Positions 1 through 9,292 of a DNA stretch of 64,000 bases are shown piece by piece. Location: contig NZ_JADPMV010000001.1 of assembly GCF_018398425.1 (NCBI RefSeq), forward strand, positions 1,488,001-1,552,000, written 5' to 3'. The notes beneath the pieces were generated by a model. It saw only the letters and a list, made by a program, of their open reading frames with translations, was not told the DNA's origin and ran no database searches. The number at the start of each line of letters is the position of its first letter. Positions within the stretch are counted from its first letter, which is position 1. This stretch comes from Pseudomonas lalucatii. GTDB lineage: Bacteria; Pseudomonadota; Gammaproteobacteria; Pseudomonadales; Pseudomonadaceae. Both the position numbers and the translations under genes were made by a program.

Positions 1-560
1 GCTATCGGCAATACCCGGTATTGGGTGAAAGCCTGCTGATGAGTCTCGAGCCGCTGCAGGATGCTGCCCGGCTGATTCGCCATCATCAGGAACGCTGGGA
101 CGGTGGCGGTTTTCCCGACCGCCTCAAGGGCGAGACTATCCCCCTGGGCGCACGCCTGCTCAAGCTGGCGGTGGACTTCGTCGAACTGCAATGCGGCCTG
201 GTGTTGGAGCGCAGGCTGAGCCGCGACGAAGCCTTGCTGCTGATCCAGAAATACAGCGGCAAACTCTATGACCCACAGCTGTGCGAGCGCTTTGTCGTAC
301 TGTGTACTGAACTCGCTCCTGATCTGGCACTGGCGGACCCCAGCATCCTGGCAGTCGACACCCGGCGACTGGAGCCTGGCATGCTGCTGGCCCGAAATCT
401 AAATGCTGAAAATGGCACCCTGCTGCTCAACGAAGGCAAGCAACTTAGCCGTGCGCTGATCGATAAACTGATCGCCTTCGAGCAGAGCGAAGGGGCGCGT
501 TACACCTTGTTCGTTCGCCCCGCGCCCCAAACTAGCATCACCTCACAGGACGCCGTTTGA
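1..560 (+). CDS. HD-GYP domain cyclic-di-GMP phosphodiesterase, C-terminal part
   Basis: The reading frame is already open at base 3, so the 5' end of the gene lies outside the window. The visible part holds the second half of an HD-GYP domain: an HHQERWDGGGFP stretch corresponds to the family signature HHExxDGxGYP (Tyr replaced by Phe), followed by the usual GExIPLGARLLKLA segment. About 90 further residues after it carry no motif I recognise. HD-GYP proteins hydrolyse cyclic-di-GMP in the cytoplasm. The stop codon overlaps the start of the next gene (TGATG), so it belongs to one operon with the receiver protein that follows. Whether it has an N-terminal receiver, as RpfG does, cannot be seen. 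Confidence 0.85.
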   Translation, partial: YRQYPVLGESLLMSLEPLQDAARLIRHHQERWDGGGFPDRLKGETIPLGARLLKLAVDFVELQCGLVLERRLSRDEALLLIQKYSGKLYDPQLCERFVVLCTELAPDLALADPSILAVDTRRLEPGMLLARNLNAENGTLLLNEGKQLSRALIDKLIAFEQSEGARYTLFVRPAPQTSITSQDAV

Positions 561-1090
561 TGATCAAGATCCAGCTGGTTGACGACGAACCGCAGATTCT
601 CAAAGCCCTGCAGCGACTACTCCGGCTCCAGGACTGGGAGGTACACGCCTTCAGTGATGTAAATCAGGCACTGGATGCGCTGACAGAGCATGAATATGCG
701 GTGATCGTTTCAGATTACAAGATGCCCCATGTGGACGGTATCACCTACCTGCAGTTCACCAAACAGCGGCAACCGAACGCCATGCGCCTACTACTGAGCG
801 GTCAGGGCGATCGTCAATCGATGATGAAGGCCATCAACCAGGCGGAGGTTTATCGCTTTATCTCCAAACCCTGGGAAGACTACGAGGTCGAGTCTGCCCT
901 GCGCAGCGCCATCGATCTCTACCTGCTGCGTACCGAGAACCAACGCCTACTCGAGCAGCTGCACCTGCAGCAAAGCGCTCTGGACCACCAGCAACAGGAA
1001 CTACTGCGCCTGGAAACGGAGCATCCAGGCCTTACCCGAGTGCGCCGCGACAGTGACGGCTCGGTGCTGATCGATGGGTTCAACGGCTAA
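560..1090 (+). CDS. Response regulator with REC domain and coiled-coil tail
   Basis: A 176-residue protein. Residues 3-120 form a receiver domain: an acidic VDDEP start, phosphoacceptor Asp52 in VSDYKMPHVDG, LLLSGQGD as beta-4, and Lys in FISKPW. This KPW type is common in receivers tied to c-di-GMP output proteins and resembles the C-terminal receiver of the EAL protein at 5198. Residues 120-155 are Gln/Leu-rich and probably a coiled coil; no output domain follows. The ATG at 560 overlaps the upstream stop codon, implying translational coupling. It probably passes a phosphoryl signal to a partner by protein contact. An upstream TTG at 557 is possible but less likely than the ATG. Confidence 0.85.
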   Translation: MIKIQLVDDEPQILKALQRLLRLQDWEVHAFSDVNQALDALTEHEYAVIVSDYKMPHVDGITYLQFTKQRQPNAMRLLLSGQGDRQSMMKAINQAEVYRFISKPWEDYEVESALRSAIDLYLLRTENQRLLEQLHLQQSALDHQQQELLRLETEHPGLTRVRRDSDGSVLIDGFNG

Positions 1091-1122
1091 CTGCGACCGT
1101 CCGGTATTCGGCGCACATCCTT

Positions 1123-1326
1123 TAGCAGGTCGTTGAAAAATGTAGTGAGCGAAAACTAGACAAGGCGAAATCAGCCGAAACGCAGCGAAGCGGAGTAACA
1201 GAAAGAGGCTGGTCCGCAGGGCGAGCGAAGCGAGTAAAAAGCGCAGCGCACGAGCTGTACATGAGCATTTTGAGATTGATTTCAACGCCGAATAGCCGAG
1301 CGCAGTAGTTTTTCAACACCCTGCTA
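1123..1326. repeat. 204-bp MITE-like element with terminal inverted repeats
   Basis: The left end TAGCAGGTCGTTGAAAAA and the reverse complement of the right end (TAGCAGGGTGTTGAAAAA) agree at 16 of 18 positions. The element is too short to code and is bounded by TA on both sides, which would fit a TA target duplication with true ends at GCAGG/CCTGC. The interior carries short GAGCGAAGCGAG-type repeats. It separates two signalling genes that otherwise look like one operon. Its resemblance to a repeat seen in Pseudomonas intergenic regions is from memory, not from a search. Confidence 0.75.
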
Positions 1327-1347
1327 GACGCATACAAGGATCTCAGG

Positions 1348-4300
1348 ATGGACATTAGCCTTCGACATGTGGTCTGCCTGGTGTATCTCCATACCCTTGG
1401 CCTCGCCGCGCTGGCCATATCGACCATCAGCCTCGGCGGTTATCTGCTGGCTGACTCCGCCTACCTCGCCCACAGCATGCTGCTACTCGACAGCACCCTG
1501 GCCGCCCTGCTGTTGGGCGTCGGCATGCTGGCCTACGCCAATCACCGGCAAAGCCTGCTTCGCATAACGGCCGGACTGTTGCTGGCCATCGGTTTGTACA
1601 GCCTACTGGTCAATGCGCTAGCGCCAGACAGCACTCAGGCCCGCTCGCTGATCAGCGACGCCCCCCCCATGCGCAGCTCCATGGCCCTGGTTTTTTGTCT
1701 GGTTGCCGCAGGTCTGCTCATCGCTCGCTGGCACCCCCTGAGCAGGCGCTTGACTTGCGGCCTTGGCGTGGCGTTGATCGGCCTCGCAGGACTCTCACAA
1801 CTGGCCACGGACCACCCCGCCCTGAGCGGTTGGCAACTGGGCACCAGCTATGCAGCCTACGACGCGGCCAACCTCTTAACCCTGTGCTGTGGGCTGGCCC
1901 TAGTGTGTATGGGCGTGAGCGCAGTAAAGCACATCACCCCGTTTGATCGAGTCACCCTGGCCGTCGGGTTACTGTGCGCCGTGATGAGCGCCATGGGCTG
2001 GTACCTCCTGAGCCTCCATAACCTGCAAGCGGATGTTCGTCGCAGCGAGATAATGCTCGACAAACTGAGTAGCATCATAGAGCGCACGGTTCAGGGACAC
2101 CGTCAGGCGATGCTGCGTATGGCCGAACGCTGGCGAGCGAATAACGAGCTGCCTTCGGATTCGCTTTGGCGTAAGGAGACCCACAGTTTTTTCCGTGACC
2201 TTCTTGGTTTTGAGCTGTTCGCCCTGCTCGACCCAACTCTGCAGCCAAAGATGCTCTCCAGCCGCAGTTTTGCCGACACAGACCAGGCCTACCAACTGCT
2301 GAAGCAGCCGCAGTTGCGCACTTGGCTGCAAGCCCTCGACGACCACACTCGTCCTCATGGCATCACCGTCTCGAGCCAGGACATTCCGCCACATCGCTTA
2401 AGTGCCATACCGCTGGGTCTGCCCAACCAGCCCGGCTGGTTGCTGCTGGCAAGCATCGACCTCTCCCGCCTGCTCGGCGATGCCCTGAACGACCAACTTG
2501 AGGGTTTCCGCGTGCGCGTCTTCGAGGATGAGCAGCTGCTATTCGACTCCGACGCTCAGCCCCCCAGGACGACGCCCAAATCTGTCAGCCAGATGCGGAT
2601 TCGCGGTCTGCGCGACTCGGAGTGGCGACTGGTCAGTTACGTGGGCAACATTGGCCTGGAACCGTCGGCGCGGCGCATGCCAAGCCTGGTCCTGCTGTTC
2701 GGCCTCACGCTGAGTTTCATGCTCATGCTCAGTCAGCGCTTGCGCCTGCAGACCGTGTTGCACTCACGGCAAGTGCAGCGCAGCAATCAGGCATTGGAGG
2801 CCAGTCTGCAGCGCCAGGCGTCACTGCAGACCCTGAACCAGCGGATCATGCTCCATTCGACCGACCTGCTGCTCACGCTGAATGCACACGGCCGCATCAT
2901 CGAGATCAACTCCGCATGCTACCCGCTGCTGGGCTACCGACCCGAAGAGCTGGTCGGCCGAATTCTCCTGGACTATGTACTCGCAGAGGATCAAGCAGTC
3001 ACCCGCTCCACCCTCAATGCCACCATGTCGGGGGAGCCGCCGCGTGACTTTCAGAACAGATGCCGGCACAAGGACGGCAGCATCGCCCACCTGCTCTGGT
3101 CATGCGGCTGGGCGGAGAGCGAACACAGCTTCGTCTGCGCGGGCCATGACATTACCCACCTGATGCTTTATGAAGCTTACCTTGAAGATCAACGCGATAT
3201 TCTCGGGATGATCTCCACCAACCAACCGCTGAACGAAATTCTCAACGCCATCTGCCAAATGGCCGAATCCCGCGACCCGACCGGGCTCTGCTCGATATTG
3301 CTGGCGGACAAGGCGCAACAGAGCCTGCACCTAGGCGCGGCGCCCAACCTTCCGCAGACCTACAACCAGGCCATCGACGGAGTAGCCATCGGCCCAAGCG
3401 CTGGCTCCTGCGGCACCGCCGTGTACCGCCAGCAGCTGGTGATAGTCGAAGACATCGCGCAGGACCCGCTCTGGCAGGACTATCGAACCTCGGCCCTGGC
3501 GCACGGCCTGCGTGCGTGCTGGTCCATTCCCCTGAGATCCAACCAAGGACATGCGCTCGGCAGCCTAGCCATCTACCATCGCGAGGAGATGACACCGAGC
3601 GACGAACAACTGCAACTGCTGGCCAATGCCGCCCAGCTCGCGTCGATTGCCATCGAACGGGAGCAGGACCGCAAACACTTGCAGGCGAGTGAGCAGCGCT
3701 TCCGCTCGCTGTTCAGCTTCAGCCCCAACGCCGTCGCCGCCCTCGACCTCACTGGCCGGTTTGAAAGCCTCAACCACGCAGCGGGCGAGCTATTCGGCTC
3801 GGGCAAAGAACTGCTGGGGAAACAACTCTCCGACTGCATCCTCGATGCGGACCTACCCCAGGTTCGCCAACGTTTTGCCGAATCCTGCGCCGGCAACGCA
3901 CAACGCGTTGAAGCGCGTTGCGTGGGTCTGTGTGGCAACCCTCGCGACCTGAGCCTGACCTTTTTACCTATTCGAGTGGACGACGCCATAGTCGGCGTTT
4001 TTGCCGTGGCCAAGGACATCAGCGCGCGTAAACAAGCCCAGGAGCAGCTACAGGCCACCCTGCAAGAACTTCAGCGCAGCAACAGCGAACTGCAGGAGTT
4101 CGCCTTCGTCGCCTCCCATGACCTGCAGGAACCCCTGCGCAAGATCCAGACATTTTCCGAACGGCTGGGAGCACGTGCGGAAAGCTTAGACCCACAGAGC
4201 CGTGACTACCTGGAGCGCATGGGGGCTGCCGCCAACCGCATGCAGGTACTGATCCGCGACTTGCTCGATTACTCACGCGTCAGTTCCCGCGGCAAGCCCT

Positions 4301-4761
4301 TCGAAATGCTGGATACCGAGCAAATTCTCGACGGCGTACTGCGTGACATGGAAACCGACCTCGAGAACAGCAATGCGCAAGTTCGGCGCGAACCGCTACC
4401 GCCGATCCTTGGTGACCCGACCCAGATACGCCAGCTCCTGCAAAACTTGTTGAGTAACGCAGTAAAATTCCACAAGGACGGTCAACCGCCATGCATCCGC
4501 ATCTATTCTGAACAAGTAAAGAGCGGTGAGTGGGCACTCTGTGTCGAGGATCAGGGCATTGGCTTCGACGAGAAGTATCTGGATCGGATCTTCAATCCCT
4601 TCCAGCGCCTGCACGGCCGCGGTGTCTACCCAGGAACAGGAATCGGCCTGGCGATCGTAAAAAAAATCGTCGAGCGCCACCACGCGCGCATCAGCGCCTC
4701 CAGCACACCCGGGCAGGGCAGTTTATTTCGCGTCACGTTTACCCTGAACAAGCAGGAATAA
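1348..4761 (+). CDS. Large membrane sensor histidine kinase (7TM-like/PAS/GAF/PAS/HisKA/HATPase)
   Basis: A 1137-residue protein. Residues 1-225 hold about seven hydrophobic segments. Residues 225-445 are a presumably periplasmic sensor region, closed by a further membrane segment near 450-470. Then come PAS (about 510-620), GAF (about 640-780), a second PAS (about 790-905), HisKA with His924 in VASHDLQEP, and a HATPase domain with an N-box (NLLSNAVKFH), G1 (VEDQGIGFD) and G2 (GTGIGLAI). The HDLQEPLRKI type of H-box is the one seen in phytochrome-like kinases that pair with Rcp1-type receivers, and such a gene follows 5 bases later. It should autophosphorylate at His924. The ligand is unknown. 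An AAGGAT sequence precedes the ATG. Confidence 0.9.
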   Translation: MDISLRHVVCLVYLHTLGLAALAISTISLGGYLLADSAYLAHSMLLLDSTLAALLLGVGMLAYANHRQSLLRITAGLLLAIGLYSLLVNALAPDSTQARSLISDAPPMRSSMALVFCLVAAGLLIARWHPLSRRLTCGLGVALIGLAGLSQLATDHPALSGWQLGTSYAAYDAANLLTLCCGLALVCMGVSAVKHITPFDRVTLAVGLLCAVMSAMGWYLLSLHNLQADVRRSEIMLDKLSSIIERTVQGHRQAMLRMAERWRANNELPSDSLWRKETHSFFRDLLGFELFALLDPTLQPKMLSSRSFADTDQAYQLLKQPQLRTWLQALDDHTRPHGITVSSQDIPPHRLSAIPLGLPNQPGWLLLASIDLSRLLGDALNDQLEGFRVRVFEDEQLLFDSDAQPPRTTPKSVSQMRIRGLRDSEWRLVSYVGNIGLEPSARRMPSLVLLFGLTLSFMLMLSQRLRLQTVLHSRQVQRSNQALEASLQRQASLQTLNQRIMLHSTDLLLTLNAHGRIIEINSACYPLLGYRPEELVGRILLDYVLAEDQAVTRSTLNATMSGEPPRDFQNRCRHKDGSIAHLLWSCGWAESEHSFVCAGHDITHLMLYEAYLEDQRDILGMISTNQPLNEILNAICQMAESRDPTGLCSILLADKAQQSLHLGAAPNLPQTYNQAIDGVAIGPSAGSCGTAVYRQQLVIVEDIAQDPLWQDYRTSALAHGLRACWSIPLRSNQGHALGSLAIYHREEMTPSDEQLQLLANAAQLASIAIEREQDRKHLQASEQRFRSLFSFSPNAVAALDLTGRFESLNHAAGELFGSGKELLGKQLSDCILDADLPQVRQRFAESCAGNAQRVEARCVGLCGNPRDLSLTFLPIRVDDAIVGVFAVAKDISARKQAQEQLQATLQELQRSNSELQEFAFVASHDLQEPLRKIQTFSERLGARAESLDPQSRDYLERMGAAANRMQVLIRDLLDYSRVSSRGKPFEMLDTEQILDGVLRDMETDLENSNAQVRREPLPPILGDPTQIRQLLQNLLSNAVKFHKDGQPPCIRIYSEQVKSGEWALCVEDQGIGFDEKYLDRIFNPFQRLHGRGVYPGTGIGLAIVKKIVERHHARISASSTPGQGSLFRVTFTLNKQE

Positions 4762-4766
4762 CCACC

Positions 4767-5201
4767 ATGGACAGCATTAACGGCCTGGATATTCTCATCG
4801 TCGACGACGACCCCGACGACTGCCTGCTGTTACAGGAGGCACTGCAGGAAAATATGGTCGTCAATCAGGTGCTCATTAAACATGACGGTGAAGAGTTGCT
4901 GGACTACCTGCAGCATTGCTATCGCCTACCCGGGCTAATCCTGCTCGATCTGAACATGCCACGCAAAGATGGCCGTGAGGCCCTGACCGACATCAAGAAC
5001 AACCCAAACCTACGCAGTATCCCCGTCGTAATACTGACGACCTCAGATGCAAGCGAGGATGTGCAGCAAAGCTACGAGAGTGGGGCCAATGCTTTTATCA
5101 CCAAACCGGCCTCCTATTCTGGTCTGGTCACGTTAGCTCATAATGTACGCAGCTTCTGGCTCGAAACTGCCGTACTGCCAACGGAGTACGACATCCGATG
5201 A
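4767..5201 (+). CDS. Single-domain response regulator, Rcp1-like
   Basis: A 144-residue stand-alone receiver: the acidic triad sits in IVDDDPDD, phosphoacceptor Asp61 is in LLDLNMPRKDG, Thr lies in ILTTSD and Lys in FITKPA. The long acidic start and the RKDG loop are typical of Rcp1-type receivers that serve phytochrome-like kinases. It starts at the ATG at 4767, behind a GGA Shine-Dalgarno within the end of the kinase gene; the frame stays open upstream of this ATG but that part only shadows the kinase. The stop overlaps the next start (ATGA at 5198-5201). Most likely role: phosphoryl acceptor for the kinase at 1348, relaying to the EAL protein behind it. Confidence 0.9.
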   Translation: MDSINGLDILIVDDDPDDCLLLQEALQENMVVNQVLIKHDGEELLDYLQHCYRLPGLILLDLNMPRKDGREALTDIKNNPNLRSIPVVILTTSDASEDVQQSYESGANAFITKPASYSGLVTLAHNVRSFWLETAVLPTEYDIR

Positions 5202-8200
5202 GTACCCACAACCTACGCCTGCTGTTGATCGAGGATGATGAGGACGACTACCTGATCACCCGAGATCTTCTAAGGGAGAGTGGGCAGCTGCGCTACCAGT
5301 TGGATTGGGTCAGCGACTACGAGGCGGCACTTACCGCCCTAGAGCAGCGGGCGCACGATCTCTACCTCGTCGATTATCGCCTCGGCACCGAAAACGGTCT
5401 CGACCTGATTGCCCACGCCCAGGGCCTGGGAATAAGGGCGCCGCTGATCCTCCTCACAGGGCAAGGCGACGACGAGCTGGATGCCAGCGCCATCGACATG
5501 GGCGCCGCCGACTACCTGATCAAGGGCGAATTCAATAGCCAGATGCTGGTGCGCAGCATCCGCTACGCCTTGGGCCGGGTGCATGCCCGAGACGCACTGG
5601 CCAGTAGCGAAGCCCGTTATCGCCTGCTGTTCGAAACCAACCCGGAAGCCGTGTACGTCGTTCACCAACAATCACTGGCCTTCCTGGCGGTGAACCCGGC
5701 CGCAGTCAAAGCGCATGGTTATTCGCGTGAAGAGCTGCTGCGCATGACGGTGGCGGATATCCTCGCCCCCAAAGAACGGGAACGTCTTTTGGAGTCCGTC
5801 ACTCAGGTGCTCCACAGTGACGGTCCATCCAACCAGGGCATTTGGTCACATCGTCATAAGGATGGTCATGACGTGGCGATGGACGTGCTGGTCCATAAGT
5901 TCGAGTACGACGCTACACCAGCCTTTCTGGTGATGGCCAGGGATATCACCGAGACCATTCAGGCTCGCCGGGAGGTTGAACTCAAGAACAGGGCCCTTCT
6001 CCAAATCTTCACTAACAGCCTCGATGGCCAGTTGCTGGTGAAGCATGACGGCGGCGTACTCTTGGCCAACCCGGCAGCAGCAAGGCTGCTCGGCACACCA
6101 CTCACGCCTCTAGCAGAGCCCTACCTGGCTAGGGCATATGAGCCAGGCCGGCTCTATGAATGGAGCATACCGCTGAGCGATGGCAGCACCCTGGAGGCGG
6201 AAGTGCAGTGCACCCAGACCAAATGGGACGGGGAACCGGTACGATTGCTGTCGCTACGCGATATCCACGAACGCAAGACTGCCGAACATAAATTGCGCTT
6301 GCTGCAGCGTAGCCTCGAGGCCAGCTACAACGGCGTGCTGATCTGCGATGCCCTGGCAGAAGACCTGCCGATCATCTACGCCAACACTGCATTTGAACGC
6401 ATCACCGGCTACAGCGCCGAGGAGGCCATTGGCCGCAACTGTCGCTTCCTGCAAAACGACGACCGTGAGCAGGCTGGGATAAGCGAGCTCCGCCAGCGCC
6501 TCGCGCGGCAGGAAGATGCACACGTCGTGTTGCGCAATTTTCGCAAGGATGGCACGCCGTTCTGGAATGACCTGTATATCGCCCCGGTACCCAATGAACA
6601 GGGCAAGATCACCCACTTCATTGGCGTGCAAAACGATATTACCGAGCAGAAGCGCTACGAGTCCGAACTGGCCTACAACGTGAGCCACGACGTGCTCACC
6701 GGCCTACCTAACCGTTCGCTACTGGAGGATCGCCTCAACCAGGGCTGCCAGATTAGCCGGCGTTACAAACGTAGCCTGGCAGTAATGTTCATCGACCTTG
6801 ACGGTTTCAAGACTATCAACGAAAGCCTGGGCCATCAGGTTGGCGATCAGCTGCTAATCCAAGTGGCCCAGCGCATTGGCCAGCAGGTACGTCCAGGTGA
6901 CACCGCTGCGCGCCTGGACAGCGATAGGTTCGTGGTGGTGCTGCCTGATCTGGCACGGGAGGAAGATGTGTTGTTGGTGAGCGAGCGGCTAATCGGCCAC
7001 ATCGCCCGCACCTACCGAATCGATGATGCCGATCTGCACCTAACCGCCAGCATCGGCATTACCCTGAGCGATGGCAACATCGAACAGCCCACCCAGCTGA
7101 TCCAGCAGGCCAACATGGCCATGCACAAAGCCAAGCAGCAAGGCCATAACAACTGTCAGTGGTATACCGCAGACCTGGAACACAAGATCAGCGAGCGCGT
7201 GAACCTGCGCAACGAAATGCAGAAAGCCATCGAGGCCGAAGCCTTTCAACTCCATTACCAACCACAGGTCGATGGCCGTAGCGGTAAAGTCGTGGGAGTC
7301 GAGGCCCTGTTGCGTTGGAGGCATGCCGAGTATGGTTTCATCTCACCAGCGCAGTTCATCCCAGTGGCCGAGGAAACCGGACAGATCATTCCGTTGAGCG
7401 ACTGGGTGCTGAAAACCGCATGCCGTGATGCTCGCATACTGGCCGACAAGGGCTGGAGTGATGTGGTGATGGCAGTCAATGTTTCACCCGTTCAGTTCAG
7501 GCGGGCCAACTTCGTCGAGAGCGTGCGCAGCGTCCTCGAACAGGCGCATTTGCCGGCCAAACTGCTAGAACTGGAAATCACCGAAACAGTGTTACTGGAT
7601 AACACCGAAAGAGCCGTCTACACGTTGCATGCGTTAAAGGATCTTGGCGTGCAGCTTTCGATCGACGATTTCGGCACTGGCTTCTCTAGTTTGAACTACC
7701 TCAAACGCCTGCCGGTCGACAAGATCAAGATCGACCGCTCCTTCGTCCAAGAGGTGATCAGCGACCGTCATGATGCGGCAATAACGCGAGGCATCATTTC
7801 GATGGCTCATCACCTCGAACTCAAGGTGATCGCCGAAGGCGTCGAAACGGAATCCCAAGTCGCCTTCCTTAAAAAAAGCCGCTGCGACGAATTCCAAGGC
7901 TACCACTTCGCCAAACCCATGCCGCTGGCCCAGCTAGAACACTTCCTGCGTAATCCACATGGACAGCACAGCCAGCAATCGCCCGCCAGCGAGTCATCCA
8001 GCCCGCCACAAACCCTGCTATTACTCGACGACGAAACTAATATTTTGCGCGCCCTGACCCGCGTACTACGCCGTGACGGCTATCGAATCATCACCGCTAC
8101 CAAAGCCCAGGACGCCTTCGCCCTTCTAGCCAAACATGATGTACAGGTCATTCTCTCGGATCAGCGCATGCCGGAGATGAGCGGTACGGAGTTCTTTAGC

Positions 8201-8458
8201 CGGGTCAAGAACCTCTATCCGGAGACTATGCGCGTCATCTTATCTGGCTATACGGATCTCCAGTCGGTGACTGAGGCGATCAACCAGGGCGCCATCTACA
8301 AGTTTCTCACCAAACCCTGGGACGACGAGCAACTGCGGAACACTGTCGCACAGGCGTTCAAACAGCACAGTCTCAACACGCCAAGCGAAAATGATCGCGC
8401 TAGCGACAGCCAGACAAATACTGTATCGGCCCACGTGGAGCAGAGACTCCATGACTAG
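5198..8458 (+). CDS. REC-PAS-PAS-PAS-GGDEF(degenerate)-EAL-REC signalling protein
   Basis: A 1086-residue cytoplasmic protein. The N-terminal receiver has Asp59 in LVDYRLG. Three PAS domains follow at about residues 130-255, 265-360 and 370-490; the last has the GRNCRFLQ sequence of the LOV family, with a Cys at the flavin-binding position. The GGDEF domain (about 500-665) carries D574-S-D-R-F instead of GG(D/E)EF, so diguanylate cyclase activity is unlikely. The EAL domain (about 675-925) has E702-A-L-L-R-W and DDFGTGFSSL and looks catalytically intact. A C-terminal receiver (about 945-1065) has Asp988 in LSDQRMPEMSG and a KPW lysine. Predicted role: c-di-GMP phosphodiesterase gated by phosphorylation at both ends and possibly by light. 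Start overlaps the upstream stop. Confidence 0.9.
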   Translation: MSTHNLRLLLIEDDEDDYLITRDLLRESGQLRYQLDWVSDYEAALTALEQRAHDLYLVDYRLGTENGLDLIAHAQGLGIRAPLILLTGQGDDELDASAIDMGAADYLIKGEFNSQMLVRSIRYALGRVHARDALASSEARYRLLFETNPEAVYVVHQQSLAFLAVNPAAVKAHGYSREELLRMTVADILAPKERERLLESVTQVLHSDGPSNQGIWSHRHKDGHDVAMDVLVHKFEYDATPAFLVMARDITETIQARREVELKNRALLQIFTNSLDGQLLVKHDGGVLLANPAAARLLGTPLTPLAEPYLARAYEPGRLYEWSIPLSDGSTLEAEVQCTQTKWDGEPVRLLSLRDIHERKTAEHKLRLLQRSLEASYNGVLICDALAEDLPIIYANTAFERITGYSAEEAIGRNCRFLQNDDREQAGISELRQRLARQEDAHVVLRNFRKDGTPFWNDLYIAPVPNEQGKITHFIGVQNDITEQKRYESELAYNVSHDVLTGLPNRSLLEDRLNQGCQISRRYKRSLAVMFIDLDGFKTINESLGHQVGDQLLIQVAQRIGQQVRPGDTAARLDSDRFVVVLPDLAREEDVLLVSERLIGHIARTYRIDDADLHLTASIGITLSDGNIEQPTQLIQQANMAMHKAKQQGHNNCQWYTADLEHKISERVNLRNEMQKAIEAEAFQLHYQPQVDGRSGKVVGVEALLRWRHAEYGFISPAQFIPVAEETGQIIPLSDWVLKTACRDARILADKGWSDVVMAVNVSPVQFRRANFVESVRSVLEQAHLPAKLLELEITETVLLDNTERAVYTLHALKDLGVQLSIDDFGTGFSSLNYLKRLPVDKIKIDRSFVQEVISDRHDAAITRGIISMAHHLELKVIAEGVETESQVAFLKKSRCDEFQGYHFAKPMPLAQLEHFLRNPHGQHSQQSPASESSSPPQTLLLLDDETNILRALTRVLRRDGYRIITATKAQDAFALLAKHDVQVILSDQRMPEMSGTEFFSRVKNLYPETMRVILSGYTDLQSVTEAINQGAIYKFLTKPWDDEQLRNTVAQAFKQHSLNTPSENDRASDSQTNTVSAHVEQRLHD

Positions 8459-8763
8459 TCGCAAGCACCAGCGGTGAGAGCCTTCTACGCCACAGCAAGT
8501 TGTCTCAGTTGGTATTGAAACCACCATCCACCCATGGAGAGTAATCATGGAGATAGAGATGGATACTTCTTCGCATACACCGAGGTTCTCGATATTGACG
8601 CTGATCAGTCCCTCCCCTTACCGGGCACGGAAGCCTACGAATCGCTTCCGCAGTTTCCGAAGGACAGCCGCTGGCCTTCCGGCGCACAATCCGTCGGCAT
8701 GAACTGAGGCAGATCGCACCCTGTCCGAGCGGGCTCCAACCAAGCATGAAGTCGGCGCCGGCC
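8459..8763. other. 305-bp gap with no convincing gene
   Basis: This gap lies between the signalling operon and the convergent HTH gene. An ATG at 8547 opens a 51-codon frame with no recognisable motif, and no good hairpin with a T-run is seen. I found no tRNA-Gly sequence here that could mark the left end of the genomic island. Confidence 0.5.
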
Positions 8764-9288
8764 TCATCCGACAAGGGCTTGCAGTTCCGTAGAGGCCGGG
8801 CGAGTGAGCCGTCGCTCTTCCTTGGCTAGATTGACCTGCAGGGCCACCTGAGCCACGTCCAGGACGCCACTAGGCAGCAAATAGCTGCCTTTGGCCTGCA
8901 GCCAGGTCAGCACGTCCGCTAGATGCCAGATCGATGCACTGCCCTCATGTACCGGTGTAGGGAAACTGCTCGGATAAGCCAACATCATCTTGCGCATATT
9001 CTGGCGCGACACACCGACGATCTCCGCCACATCGGTGAGACCGACCAGATCCGGCGCCATCTCGATCAGCCTGGCCGACGGCACGGCACTGCGTACGTCG
9101 GTAAGTGCGCTGCGCACAGCCACTTCAGCGCTCTCCGCTTCACGGGTGAACTCCAGCGCCAGCCGGCCTGGCCGGCCAGTACCGATCAGGGCATCGTCGC
9201 AGCCAGCCTCGCCGAGGCGCTCGACCAACGCTTCCGGGTCACGGTCATCGTCGGCCAGTTGGTATTTCAGAGTGAAGGTGTATTCCAT
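8764..9288 (-). CDS. HTH DNA-binding protein, probable antitoxin of a HicA-like pair
   Basis: A 174-residue protein. The first 80 or so residues (MEYTFTLKYQL...) have the alternating strand/helix pattern of a small alpha/beta domain. Residues about 85-135 form a helix-turn-helix of the excisionase/AlpA kind: VGLTDVAEIVGVSRQNMRKM followed by FPTPVHEG and IWHLADVLTWL. It starts 4 bases after the stop of the 106-aa gene upstream, so the two are one transcription unit in toxin-antitoxin order. It probably neutralises the partner and represses the operon through the palindrome at 9596-9617. The antitoxin role is inferred from context, because this N-terminus is not a typical HicB fold that I can recognise. 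Confidence 0.7.
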   Translation of the reverse strand: MEYTFTLKYQLADDDRDPEALVERLGEAGCDDALIGTGRPGRLALEFTREAESAEVAVRSALTDVRSAVPSARLIEMAPDLVGLTDVAEIVGVSRQNMRKMMLAYPSSFPTPVHEGSASIWHLADVLTWLQAKGSYLLPSGVLDVAQVALQVNLAKEERRLTRPASTELQALVG

Positions 9289-9292
9289 AGCA

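Noticed and set aside
8547..8702. 51-codon frame between the signalling operon and the HTH gene
   Set aside because: Follows a GAGAGT sequence but shows no recognisable pattern and an unlikely Ser/Pro/Arg-rich composition.
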